From the NCBI GenBank assembly GCA_015490675.1, contig WFXI01000281.1, positions 1-29,424 of the forward strand: a stretch of DNA of 29,424 nt. The letters are read 5' to 3'. The DNA comes from Hydrogenothermaceae bacterium. GTDB lineage: Bacteria > Aquificota > Aquificia > Aquificales > Hydrogenothermaceae. The notes under the pieces were generated by a model that saw only the letters and a program-made list of their open reading frames with translations, did no database searches and was not told the origin of the DNA. Within the stretch, counting starts at the first letter, position 1. Every line of letters begins with the position of its first letter. Positions 7,852-16,052 of this stretch are shown piece by piece. The translations under genes and the position numbers were made by a program.

Positions 7852-7989
7852 ATGAGTATGGTAGAAAGAGTTTTGTATTGGGTAGGTATTGTTGTGTTAG
7901 TTGTAGCTTTAATTGGAATTAAAGGAAATATTTCTGAGCTTGAAGCTAAACTTTCACAAACAACAGCACAAACACAATCGGAGGAGTAA
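7852..7989 (+). CDS. 45-residue single-pass membrane peptide
   Basis: A short frame from ATG 7852 to TAA 7989 that length cut-offs would miss. It encodes a charged N-terminus (Glu5, Arg6), one hydrophobic helix (about 7-23) and a short polar tail that looks helical. An AGAGAGGTAGGG sequence lies just upstream. The gaps to its neighbours are 23 bases upstream and three bases downstream, which supports a real operon gene. Its first 35 residues resemble the membrane anchor of the next protein in length, the Glu-Arg pair, the following Tyr and the Leu-rich end, suggesting a duplicated anchor or an interacting helix. Function unknown. Confidence 0.7.
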   Translation: MSMVERVLYWVGIVVLVVALIGIKGNISELEAKLSQTTAQTQSEE

Positions 7990-7992
7990 GAT

Positions 7993-8496
7993 ATGAACCC
8001 TAAAATTGAGAGAGCTATATATTTAGGGATAATAGCAGTTCTTGCTATTTTAGTATTAAATTTTGGAACAACTTTAGCAAACTTAAAAAAAGAGCTTCCT
8101 ATAACTGCAAAAGAACTTTATGACAAAATGGGGAATCCTAAAATAAATATTCAAGTAATTGATGTTAGACCTTATGAACCTGCTACAGAAGAAGAGGAAG
8201 ATGAAGCAGAAGAAACAGACTTTTATACACTGGGACATATTCCAGGTTCTATTCCTTTACCAGATTGTGATGAAAGCAAAGCTCCAGAAGAGGCTCTTCC
8301 TCATATAAATTATTACCTTCCAACTGTAATTGTTTCAAAAGATGGAAATGTAGAAGTATTTAAAAAGTGTTTAGAAAAATTCAAAATGGCTCAAAACTTA
8401 GCTGGTGGAATAGAAGCTTGGGTTGATGAAGGATATCCTTTAGAAGAAGACGAGTATACTCCTCCACAAGCTGGTGGTGGTGGTGGTTGCTTATAA
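7993..8496 (+). CDS. Membrane-anchored rhodanese-like protein with Gly-rich C-terminal Cys-Leu tail
   Basis: 167 residues. One N-terminal membrane helix (about 9-28) preceded by positive charge should place the rest in the periplasm. A single rhodanese-like domain follows: VIDVRPYEP near residue 55, GHIPGSIPLPD at 81-91, and GGIEAWVDEGYP near the end. The position of the catalytic Cys (TVIVSKDG) holds Ser115, so classical sulfurtransferase activity is unlikely. An acidic insert (about 65-75) interrupts the domain. The protein ends in five glycines, then Cys166 and Leu167, recalling the swinging-arm cysteine of SoxY (GGCGG). A similar tail occurs on the protein at 13922-14380. A sulfur-carrier role is an inference. 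Confidence 0.75.
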   Translation: MNPKIERAIYLGIIAVLAILVLNFGTTLANLKKELPITAKELYDKMGNPKINIQVIDVRPYEPATEEEEDEAEETDFYTLGHIPGSIPLPDCDESKAPEEALPHINYYLPTVIVSKDGNVEVFKKCLEKFKMAQNLAGGIEAWVDEGYPLEEDEYTPPQAGGGGGCL

Positions 8497-8567
8497 AAAA
8501 ATTCTGTGATAAAGATATTCTAATTAATTTATGATTTAAATTAGAAACCAATTAGGAGGTAAGATAC

Positions 8568-11498
8568 ATGTCCTTATCAAGAAGGAACTTTTTAAAGGCT
8601 CTGAGTGTGACAGGGGCAGGCCTTGCAGTAGGGGGCAATGCTGCTTTTGCTAAGGATAAAGCCCTCATAGTTGAGGATCCAAGGGCTTCTTATCCAAACA
8701 CTACTTATACTGAGAATATGTATAGAAAAGAATTTGCTTACACTTATGGAAAAAAAGAAGAACACGGAACAGCTTATCACTGTGTAAACTGTCAGGGTAA
8801 CTGTGCATGGGATGTTTGGGTGGATAATGGAATAGTTACAAGAGAAAACCAGGTTGCCAACTATCCACAAATCAATGCGAAAATACCTGACTTCAACCCA
8901 AGAGGATGTAACAAAGGGGTTCAACACTCTCAAGTAATGTATGAAAAAGATAGAATCCTTTATCCTCTTAAGAGAGTAGGAAAAAGAGGAGAAGGTAAGT
9001 GGAAAAGAATTACTTGGGATGAAGCTATTACAGAAATTGCAGAAAGAATTTATGAAACAATGTTAACAAAAGGACCTGAAGGTCTTTATGTACACGTTGG
9101 TGCAGGTATGCTTACAGAGGCTAGAGCAGCTTCTGGTAAAAGACTTGGAACACAACTTGGAGCTCAAAGACCATATATAGCTTCTTATGTTGGTGATATG
9201 TTCCAGGGTGTATCTGTAGTTTACGGCGAAGGTAACATTGGATGTACTTGGGACTTCTACTATACATGTAATACTCAGGTTTGGTGGGGTATGAACCCTA
9301 ATACATCAAGAATTCCTGATGCTCACTTTGTATGGGAAGGAAAATATAACGGAGCTAAGGTTATTGTAATTGCTCCTGAATTTAACTCTACTGCTATTCA
9401 CGCAGACCTCTGGATTCCAGTAAAAGCTGGTTATGATGCTCACTTAGCAATGGCTGTTATTGATGAAATAATTCAAAAGAAACTTTATAAACCTGAGTTT
9501 GTAAAACACTTTACAGACTTGCCATTCCTAGTAAGACTTGATAATAAAAAACTTTTAAGACTTTCTGATATAGATATTGAAAATCCTCCTGCAGAATTTG
9601 ATGAAGAAACATTTAAAGCATTTGAAAAACACGGAGAAGGAAAAGAATTTGAGCCTGATGCAGTATTCTTCTCGTGGAATACAAAAACTAATAAATTAAC
9701 TGTAATGCCTGGAACTGAAGGAAACCCTGTTAAAACTTTAAGACTTCACGATGTAGCTTGGGATATTGACCCAGCATTAGAAGGAAAATGGGAAGTAACA
9801 TTAAAAGATGGAAGAAAAGTAGAAGTAACTACTGTTTTTGAACTCCTTAAAAAAGAAGCTAGAAAATTCAGTAAAGAAAAAACTTATAAATTAACTGGAG
9901 TTCACCCTAAATTAGTAGAAGAATTAGCTAAAGATATAGCCTTACCAAAAGTAGTCCAAATAACTGTAGGTTTCTCTCTTGGTAAATACTTCAACGGTTT
10001 ATTAACTCACAGAGCTATAGCTTCTATTCCAGGACTTTGTGGAAGACTTGGGCCTTATGGTGGTCTTTCAACAGAAAACGAGGTTGCTATTTCTGGAATG
10101 GGAGAAATTTCTGGATTTAAAGGAAAATATAAACAAAGATTTGCATCTGGTTTCGTAAGTGAATTTGTATATGGAAACCTTATTGAAGATGCAGAAAAAC
10201 TCTACAGTGATGAAGATGTAAGAAGAGCTACGGGTCTCTCTAAAGAAGAATACTTCAAGAGAGTTAGAGAAATACTTGACAACTTTGGCAATGACGAAAA
10301 ATGGAAAGAGAACTTACATAAAAAAGATGGAAAACCTTACTGGGATACTTTTGAAACTGTACTACTATTTGCAGACTCAAGATTTAGAAGAAACAAAGGA
10401 ACAACTTACAAAAAAGCATTCCTTGAAAGAGCTAAATTCTTTGCTTATGTAGACTTTAGAATGAACTCAACTGCTCAATATGCAGACATAGTTTTACCAG
10501 CTAAGTCTCACTACGAAGTTTGGGACTTAAGAACAAACCCTGGATACCACAGATTTGCTAACTTAGCTCAGCCTCCAGCTAACTTAAAACCTGTTGGAGA
10601 AGCTAAGTCTGAATGGGAAATCTGTACATTAATTGCAGAAAAGCTTCAGGAAATAGCTCTCAAGAGATTTGAAGAGGCTAAGAAAAAAGGTGAACCAAAT
10701 CCAGAAAAATACATTAAAATACCTGACCCAACTCACTCAAAAACTGGATACAGAGACCTTGCAAACTTTGCAGATGAATTCACAAAAGGTGGAAAACTCA
10801 GAACAGACAAAGATGCAGTTGAAATGGCTCTTGAAAAAGTTGAACAGTTCCAGCCAAATACAATTGAATCTATGAGAAAAAGAGGTGGTTTCCTCGTATT
10901 AAATGAAAAAGCAGGAAAATCTTCACCACTTTATCCAGATAAACCTTATAACTCTTTTGAAAACAATCTTTATATGTTTGAAAGATTTGAAACACTTTCA
11001 GGAAGACTTACTTACTATGTAGACCACGACTTATGGATTGAACTTGGAGCAGCAGTTCCAACTGCTAAGGAGCCTATCAGACCTAAGAGATTCCCATTTG
11101 TATTAATGACTCCTCACGCAAGATGGTCTATCCACTCTACATACAAACACTCTACACTCTTGATGAGATTACAAAGGGGTAAACCTTATGTAATGATTAA
11201 CCCTGAAATTGCTAAGAAAAAAGGTATTAAAGATGGAGATGAAGTAAGAATCTTCAACGATATTGGTGATTTCTATGCAATGGCAAAACTCTATCCTTCT
11301 GCTCCAAAAGATGCAATTATTCTAGAGCACGGTTGGGAACCTATGATGTTTAAATTCAATAGAAACCATAACGCAGTAGTTGGTGATTTACTCAACCTCC
11401 TAGAATTATCTGATGGTTGGGGACACCTTAAGTTTGGTGGTAACTGGGATGGTAACCAGCACGCTTATACAACTTCTGTAGATATAGAAAAAGCTTAA
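8568..11498 (+). CDS. Type II DMSO-reductase-family molybdoenzyme, catalytic alpha subunit
   Basis: 976 residues. A Tat signal starts with SRRNFLK (4-10), then a hydrophobic stretch and AFA near 28, so the folded enzyme is exported. The [4Fe-4S] site is His71-x3-Cys75-x3-Cys79-x34-Cys114, the H-x3-C-x3-C form typical of the NarG/EbdA/DdhA/SerA/ClrA branch. Asp210 in SYVGDMFQG aligns with the Asp Mo ligand of that branch. Length is close to ethylbenzene dehydrogenase alpha. Beta and gamma subunits follow directly; no dedicated chaperone gene lies in this operon, although TorD at 19435 may serve. Known relatives act on nitrate, nitrite, selenate, chlorate, DMS or hydrocarbons. With sulfur genes around it, an inorganic sulfur substrate is plausible but unproven. 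Confidence 0.88.
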   Translation: MSLSRRNFLKALSVTGAGLAVGGNAAFAKDKALIVEDPRASYPNTTYTENMYRKEFAYTYGKKEEHGTAYHCVNCQGNCAWDVWVDNGIVTRENQVANYPQINAKIPDFNPRGCNKGVQHSQVMYEKDRILYPLKRVGKRGEGKWKRITWDEAITEIAERIYETMLTKGPEGLYVHVGAGMLTEARAASGKRLGTQLGAQRPYIASYVGDMFQGVSVVYGEGNIGCTWDFYYTCNTQVWWGMNPNTSRIPDAHFVWEGKYNGAKVIVIAPEFNSTAIHADLWIPVKAGYDAHLAMAVIDEIIQKKLYKPEFVKHFTDLPFLVRLDNKKLLRLSDIDIENPPAEFDEETFKAFEKHGEGKEFEPDAVFFSWNTKTNKLTVMPGTEGNPVKTLRLHDVAWDIDPALEGKWEVTLKDGRKVEVTTVFELLKKEARKFSKEKTYKLTGVHPKLVEELAKDIALPKVVQITVGFSLGKYFNGLLTHRAIASIPGLCGRLGPYGGLSTENEVAISGMGEISGFKGKYKQRFASGFVSEFVYGNLIEDAEKLYSDEDVRRATGLSKEEYFKRVREILDNFGNDEKWKENLHKKDGKPYWDTFETVLLFADSRFRRNKGTTYKKAFLERAKFFAYVDFRMNSTAQYADIVLPAKSHYEVWDLRTNPGYHRFANLAQPPANLKPVGEAKSEWEICTLIAEKLQEIALKRFEEAKKKGEPNPEKYIKIPDPTHSKTGYRDLANFADEFTKGGKLRTDKDAVEMALEKVEQFQPNTIESMRKRGGFLVLNEKAGKSSPLYPDKPYNSFENNLYMFERFETLSGRLTYYVDHDLWIELGAAVPTAKEPIRPKRFPFVLMTPHARWSIHSTYKHSTLLMRLQRGKPYVMINPEIAKKKGIKDGDEVRIFNDIGDFYAMAKLYPSAPKDAIILEHGWEPMMFKFNRNHNAVVGDLLNLLELSDGWGHLKFGGNWDGNQHAYTTSVDIEKA

Positions 11499-11517
11499 TT
11501 TAAGGAGGTAATTGGCA

Positions 11518-12657
11518 ATGTCAAAAAGACAGTTAGCAATGGTAATGGATTTAAATAAATGTATTGGTTGTCAAACTTGTACAGTAGCATGTAAAACTCA
11601 GTGGACAAACAGAAATGGAAGAGAGTACATGTACTGGAACAATGTTGAAACTCAACCAGGAGCAGGATACCCAAGAAACTGGATGGAAGCTGGTGGTGGA
11701 TTTGATGAAAATGGAAATCTTCAAGATGGAATTATCCCAGATATGGTATTAGACTATGGTGTACCTTGGGATTACAACCACGAAGAAATTTTTGAAAAAT
11801 CTGATGAGGAGTTTGTATTTAGCCCTGATTCTGACCCTGTTTGGGGTCCTAACTGGGATGAAGATGTAGGTGCTGGAGACTGGCCGAACTCTTACTATTT
11901 CTATCTCCCAAGAATATGTAACCACTGTTCTAACCCAGGTTGTTTAGCTGCGTGTCCTAGAGAGGCTATATTTAAAAGAGAACAAGATGGTATTGTTCTT
12001 GTTGATTTAGATAGATGTCAGGGATACAGATACTGTATTGCTGGATGTCCTTATAAGAAAATTTACTTCAACCCTAAACTTTCTAAGTCTGAAAAATGTA
12101 TATTCTGTTTCCCTAGAATTGAAAGAGGATTACCTCCTGCATGTGCTCACCAGTGTGTAGGAAGAATCAGATGGGTTGGATTCTTAGATGATGAAGAATC
12201 TCAAGTTTATAAATTAGTTCACAAATACAAAGTAGCACTTCCTTTAAGACCTGACTTTGGAACACAACCAAATGTTTACTATGTTCCACCTGTATTATCT
12301 CCTCCAACATTTAACGATGATATGTCTATACAGGAAGGTTCACAAAGAATTCCTATGGAATTCCTAGAAAAATTATTTGGACCTGGAGTTCACCACGCTG
12401 CTAAAGTTCTCAGAGAAGAAATGGAAAAGAGAAAAAGAGGTGAAGAATCTGAATTAATGGATATCCTTATTGCTTACAATCACAAAGATATGTTCAGACT
12501 CGATGAAAACTACTACCAAAAAATTGCGGAAGAACAAGGACTCAAAGGAACTGAGTTCTTCAAAATTATTGATTACAGATATGTTCAAGGTCCTAATACA
12601 CCTAAAGTTGAAGTTAAAGCTTACTTTGATGTTGAGGAAAAATCTCACGAGGGGTAA
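11518..12657 (+). CDS. Type II molybdoenzyme beta subunit (four Fe-S clusters)
   Basis: 379 residues, counted from the ATG at 11518, which has AAGGAGG nine bases upstream; an in-frame TTG at 11512 is too close to that site. NarH/DdhB/EbdB-type electron-transfer subunit. Cysteine motifs in order: CIGCQTCTVACK (from Cys15), NHCSNPGCLAACP, RCQGYRYCIAGCPYKK (from Cys167) and KCIFC with a later PACAHQC. In the third motif Tyr170 replaces one Cys, at the place where NarH has Trp, which predicts one [3Fe-4S] cluster beside three [4Fe-4S]. It has no signal and probably rides out with alpha through Tat. It would pass electrons between the Mo site and the haem subunit. Confidence 0.9.
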   Translation: MSKRQLAMVMDLNKCIGCQTCTVACKTQWTNRNGREYMYWNNVETQPGAGYPRNWMEAGGGFDENGNLQDGIIPDMVLDYGVPWDYNHEEIFEKSDEEFVFSPDSDPVWGPNWDEDVGAGDWPNSYYFYLPRICNHCSNPGCLAACPREAIFKREQDGIVLVDLDRCQGYRYCIAGCPYKKIYFNPKLSKSEKCIFCFPRIERGLPPACAHQCVGRIRWVGFLDDEESQVYKLVHKYKVALPLRPDFGTQPNVYYVPPVLSPPTFNDDMSIQEGSQRIPMEFLEKLFGPGVHHAAKVLREEMEKRKRGEESELMDILIAYNHKDMFRLDENYYQKIAEEQGLKGTEFFKIIDYRYVQGPNTPKVEVKAYFDVEEKSHEG

Positions 12658-12708
12658 TGTCCCCTCCTTCTTTTAGTATTAACAAAGATAAGTAAGGAGG
12701 AATAAATA

Positions 12709-13896
12709 ATGAAAAACGCAGTAAAAACTGCACTAATAGGCTTGACAGTGTTTTCTTCTGCAATGGCTGTAGAAGCTCAGTATAAAGATTTCTACAAATA
12801 TGAAGTATTAAACGCTAAAAAAGTTAATGTAGAGTTAACATCAAACCCTTATGCACAGGTTTGGAAATCTGTTCCAGGGAAATATGTTTATCTTTACCCT
12901 CAAATTTCTGTAAGATTAAATGACAAAAAAGCTAATCAGTTAATTCCTAAAAAAGTTTTAAAAAGAGCTCTTGTAAAAGTTGCTTACAACGATGAGGCAA
13001 TAGCTGTATTTGTACAGTGGAAAGATAACACTCCTTCTATTCAAGCTAAATATGATACTGACAGCTATGCTGATGGTGTAAGTATTGAATTTCCAAACAA
13101 ATTTGGAAAGGGAATAACTCTTCCATATGTAGGAATGGGAGATGAAAACCACCCTGTAACTGTATACTTACAAAAGACTGTAGCAGGAAGAGATTACGAA
13201 AAAGTTTTTGTATCAGAAGGCTTTGGTTCTTTAACTGAAATTAAAGAAGAAGGAACTTCTATTGATATGAAATACAACAAACAAACACATTTATGGACAG
13301 CTGTGTTTGTAAGACCTTTAAAAACAGAAAATTCAAATCTTAAAGCAGGTCTTGTACCAATAGCATTTGCATTGTGGGATGGAAAATTTGCAGAAAGAGA
13401 TGGAAACAAATCCCTTTCTAGATGGAAATTTATAAGATTAAAGGATTATGCTTTGGATAAAGATTACCTTGATTATGTATCTTGGGGTATACCTTCTAAG
13501 AAATTAGGTGACCCGAAAAGAGGAAAAGAGCTAATGGCTCAAAATGGATGTAATGGATGCCATAGATATGCAGACCAACAAACTGCACCAGAAGGAATGG
13601 CTCCAAACTTATCTGATATTGGTGGAATTGCAAATGCTCCATATTTAAGAGAATCTATTGTTAATCCAAATGATGTAATTATTAGAAACTTAAACCCTAA
13701 CAGACACTACAATAAATTTGCTCAACCTGATAAATTTAAAGCTTATCCTAACAATGATATGTTCACTTGGTATACAGTAAATCCTGATGGAACTAAGTCT
13801 TCAAAAATGCCTCCTTACTCACACTTGTCAGAGAAAGATATTAAAGATATCGTTGCATACTTGAAAACATTAAGAGATTGGAAAAATTTTAAGTAA
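12709..13896 (+). CDS. Molybdoenzyme gamma subunit: ethylbenzene-dehydrogenase-type haem b domain fused to cytochrome c
   Basis: 395 residues. A Sec signal peptide (cleavage near AVEA, residue 23) is followed by a region of about 230 residues that fits the EB_dh haem b domain of EbdC/DdhC/SerC/NxrC (the VAVFVQWKD, YADGVSIEFP and LWTAVFVRPL segments). The last 120 residues are a monohaem cytochrome c with Cys281-x2-Cys284-His285 and a likely Met ligand in SSKMPPYSHL. Simple gamma subunits are about 210-240 residues, so the cytochrome is an added module. It would carry electrons from haem b to haem c and on to a soluble partner. The domain assignment of the first part rests on position and pattern. 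Confidence 0.8.
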   Translation: MKNAVKTALIGLTVFSSAMAVEAQYKDFYKYEVLNAKKVNVELTSNPYAQVWKSVPGKYVYLYPQISVRLNDKKANQLIPKKVLKRALVKVAYNDEAIAVFVQWKDNTPSIQAKYDTDSYADGVSIEFPNKFGKGITLPYVGMGDENHPVTVYLQKTVAGRDYEKVFVSEGFGSLTEIKEEGTSIDMKYNKQTHLWTAVFVRPLKTENSNLKAGLVPIAFALWDGKFAERDGNKSLSRWKFIRLKDYALDKDYLDYVSWGIPSKKLGDPKRGKELMAQNGCNGCHRYADQQTAPEGMAPNLSDIGGIANAPYLRESIVNPNDVIIRNLNPNRHYNKFAQPDKFKAYPNNDMFTWYTVNPDGTKSSKMPPYSHLSEKDIKDIVAYLKTLRDWKNFK

Positions 13897-13921
13897 AGGA
13901 CAAATTAGGAGGTGAAATAAA

Positions 13922-14380
13922 ATGAAACTTAAAAAGTTATTTGGATTTTTAGTAGCAGCTACAATTGTTGCGAATGTTTCTCCTGCAATAGCAGAGGAAG
14001 AAGAAGAGGAAGATAATGAAATAGAATTTACTTCTGCAGTTATTACAGCGGAAGATTGTGCTAAAGAAGCTGTAGAAAGTGGAGAATTTGATGTATTAAA
14101 CTCTTGCCCTCCTCACAAATTATTTGAGGGTGTACCTGCAGACAAAATATATACAGCTCCACCAAAAGTTGTAATTTTTGATGTAACAGAAGGAGAATAC
14201 TACTATATAAAACCAACACCAGAAGGTGTAACTTACTCTGCATTACTTGAAGGTTTTGGTGGAACAATAGATGGAGAAGGGGAAATAATAGGCCAAAAAG
14301 GAGAAATATCTGTAGTTCAGTTAGAAGAAGCAGAAATAACTCCAAAACCAAAACCTGGATTCTTTAAAGGTTGTCTATAA
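13922..14380 (+). CDS. Unrecognised secreted protein with C-terminal Gly-Cys-Leu
   Basis: 152 residues. A clear Sec signal peptide (Lys2, 4, 5; hydrophobic 7-20; cleavage after AIA at 24) is followed by a run of six Glu, then a compact region with Cys46 and Cys62, and a Pro/Lys-rich tail ending Gly150-Cys151-Leu152. I do not recognise the family. The last 18 residues share a pattern with the rhodanese-like protein at 7993-8496: Glu-Glu-x-Glu-x-Thr-Pro, then Gly and a final Gly-Cys-Leu. It is the last gene before a strong terminator and has its own AGGAGG. A role as secreted partner or sulfur carrier of the molybdoenzyme is inferred only from position and tail. Confidence 0.75.
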   Translation: MKLKKLFGFLVAATIVANVSPAIAEEEEEEDNEIEFTSAVITAEDCAKEAVESGEFDVLNSCPPHKLFEGVPADKIYTAPPKVVIFDVTEGEYYYIKPTPEGVTYSALLEGFGGTIDGEGEIIGQKGEISVVQLEEAEITPKPKPGFFKGCL

Positions 14381-14416
14381 TATTTGTAAACCTGTCTTAA
14401 AATATGCTTTTTTAGG

Positions 14417-14447
14417 AAGGGGGGTTATTTTACAGCCCCCTTTTTTT
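14417..14447 (+). terminator. Rho-independent terminator closing the first molybdoenzyme operon
   Basis: Stem AAGGGGG (14417-14423) with CCCCCTT (14436-14442), a 12-base loop, and T residues through 14447. It lies 36 bases after the stop of the Gly-Cys-Leu protein gene and separates the two molybdoenzyme operons. Confidence 0.88.
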
Positions 14448-14511
14448 ATTTAAAAAAATATGGTAAATATAAAGCTATATATGACACAAAAACCTTTAGG
14501 AGGATAGCCCT

Positions 14512-15147
14512 ATGAGACTTGGATTCTTAGTTGACCTCAGTCGATGTATGGGATGTATGGCTTGTGCCGTCTCATGTAAGGCTGAAAATGATGTGCCTCT
14601 TCACAGTTGGAGATTAAGGGTAAAATACATAGACCAAGGTGAATACCCTGATACAAAGAGGCACTTTGTTCCATTAAGATGTAATCACTGTGACAACGCT
14701 CCTTGTGAGAGAATTTGTCCAGTTTCAGCTCTTCACTACCTTCCAAATGGAATTGTTAATGTAGACCATACAAGATGTATTGGATGTGCTTCTTGTATGA
14801 TGGCATGTCCTTATAATGCAATTTATATTGACCCACTTACAAACTCAGCAGACAAATGCACATACTGTGCACATAGAATAGAAGTAGGTTTAATGCCTGC
14901 ATGTGTAGTAGCATGTCCAACACACGCTAACATTTTCGGTGATTTAGATGACCCTGAATCTGAAATTTCTAAATATCTAAGAGAACATAGAGATGTTATG
15001 GTTAGAAAACCAGAATTAAACACTAAACCAAAACATTTCTATGTAAGAGGCTCTGATGTAGCATTAGACCCATTAGCTTCTGAAAGACCAGATGGGTACA
15101 CATTATTTACAGAAGTTAAATTCTTAGACCACATAGGAGGGCATTAA
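14512..15147 (+). CDS. Ferredoxin-like Fe-S subunit of the second molybdoenzyme (PsrB/PhsB/TtrB type)
   Basis: 211 residues, the typical length of the DMSO-reductase-family Fe-S subunit that bridges catalytic and membrane subunits. Four cysteine groups predict four [4Fe-4S] clusters: CMGCMACAVSCK (from Cys12), RCNHCDNAPCERICP, RCIGCASCMMACPY and KCTYCAHRIEVGLMPACVVACP (the last split by an insert). All four cysteines are present in the third group, unlike the beta subunit of the first enzyme. It has no signal of its own and probably travels with the Tat-exported catalytic subunit. An AGGAGG lies before the ATG, and it is first in a B-C-A operon. Confidence 0.92.
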   Translation: MRLGFLVDLSRCMGCMACAVSCKAENDVPLHSWRLRVKYIDQGEYPDTKRHFVPLRCNHCDNAPCERICPVSALHYLPNGIVNVDHTRCIGCASCMMACPYNAIYIDPLTNSADKCTYCAHRIEVGLMPACVVACPTHANIFGDLDDPESEISKYLREHRDVMVRKPELNTKPKHFYVRGSDVALDPLASERPDGYTLFTEVKFLDHIGGH

Positions 15148-15149
15148 TC

Positions 15150-16034
15150 ATGTTGGGAGCAGAAGTAACTTTTGATGTTGCACTACCAAAGGTAGTGTGG
15201 GGATGGCTAGTTTCTACAAATATGTGGGCTAAAAGTATTGCAACAGGTTCATTTTTACTTGGACTATATTTCATAAAAAAATATCCAGAACAAGATAACT
15301 TCTTTAGAAAATGGCTTCCTATTTTAGGATTAGTTTTTATTGGTATAACCCTGTTAGTTACAGTTTTAGACTTACACCATATGTTTAGATTCTGGAAAAT
15401 CTTTGCATTTGCTCACTTTACATCTGCAGTTACACTTGGTGCATGGGTAGTATCTGCATTTGTAATAGTTTTATTACTTTCATTCTGGTCATGGGTAACA
15501 GGTAATAAAAAACTTTTAGATAAAATTATGGTTCCAGGATTTATACTTGCATTTTTCTCAACAATTTATACTGCTGGAATTATGGGGCAGGCTACTGCTA
15601 GAGAAGTTTGGATATTCCCAGCTGAAATGATTTCTATGCTCTTAAGTGCGACATTAGCAGGTTCAGCAGCTTATTTAGTTGTTGATGCTATTTATGGAAA
15701 TGTTTTAAAAGAAAATATTAGAAGAGAGCTTGGTTATATCCTTTTTGGTAGTGCTGGTTTAATGGCTGCTATGTTTATTGGTGAACTTATATTTGCAAAA
15801 ATGCATAGTGAGTTTGCACACGAAGTTATAAAAGTTTTAGCTTTTGGTGAAGTTGCTCCATTTTTCTGGGGTGGTATGTTCTTAGCATTTATTGTTCCTA
15901 TGGTACTGGTAGGCATTGCTAATGAACAAAGAAAATACCAATATGCATTTTTAGGTGCTTTAAGTGCAATTGCTGGACTTTGGCTTATTAAACATGCTTG
16001 GTTAATAGCTCCACAAACATTACCATTAAGTTAA
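15150..16034 (+). CDS. NrfD/PsrC-type membrane anchor subunit
   Basis: 294 residues with about eight membrane helices (approximate starts at 15, 52, 80, 126, 156, 193, 233 and 265). The overall pattern, with a WGWLVSTNMWAKSIATG first helix and TAGIMGQATAREVW near residue 142, fits the NrfD/PsrC/TtrC family. Such subunits exchange electrons between the quinone pool and the Fe-S subunit on the periplasmic side without haem. It starts three bases after the Fe-S subunit gene, with AGGAGG inside that gene's end, so the two are coupled. Confidence 0.88.
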   Translation: MLGAEVTFDVALPKVVWGWLVSTNMWAKSIATGSFLLGLYFIKKYPEQDNFFRKWLPILGLVFIGITLLVTVLDLHHMFRFWKIFAFAHFTSAVTLGAWVVSAFVIVLLLSFWSWVTGNKKLLDKIMVPGFILAFFSTIYTAGIMGQATAREVWIFPAEMISMLLSATLAGSAAYLVVDAIYGNVLKENIRRELGYILFGSAGLMAAMFIGELIFAKMHSEFAHEVIKVLAFGEVAPFFWGGMFLAFIVPMVLVGIANEQRKYQYAFLGALSAIAGLWLIKHAWLIAPQTLPLS

Positions 16035-16052
16035 TTAGGAGGGTAGCAAAAG

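Noticed and set aside
8518..8546. Inverted repeat TTCTAATT...AATTAGAA before the alpha subunit gene
   Set aside because: All A/T except two bases, with a 13-base loop; in a region this AT-rich it could easily occur by chance.
14061..14351. Leu-rich minus-strand frame opposite the Gly-Cys-Leu protein gene
   Set aside because: The composition is what the antisense of a Glu/Lys-rich gene gives; the plus-strand gene has a signal peptide and AGGAGG.
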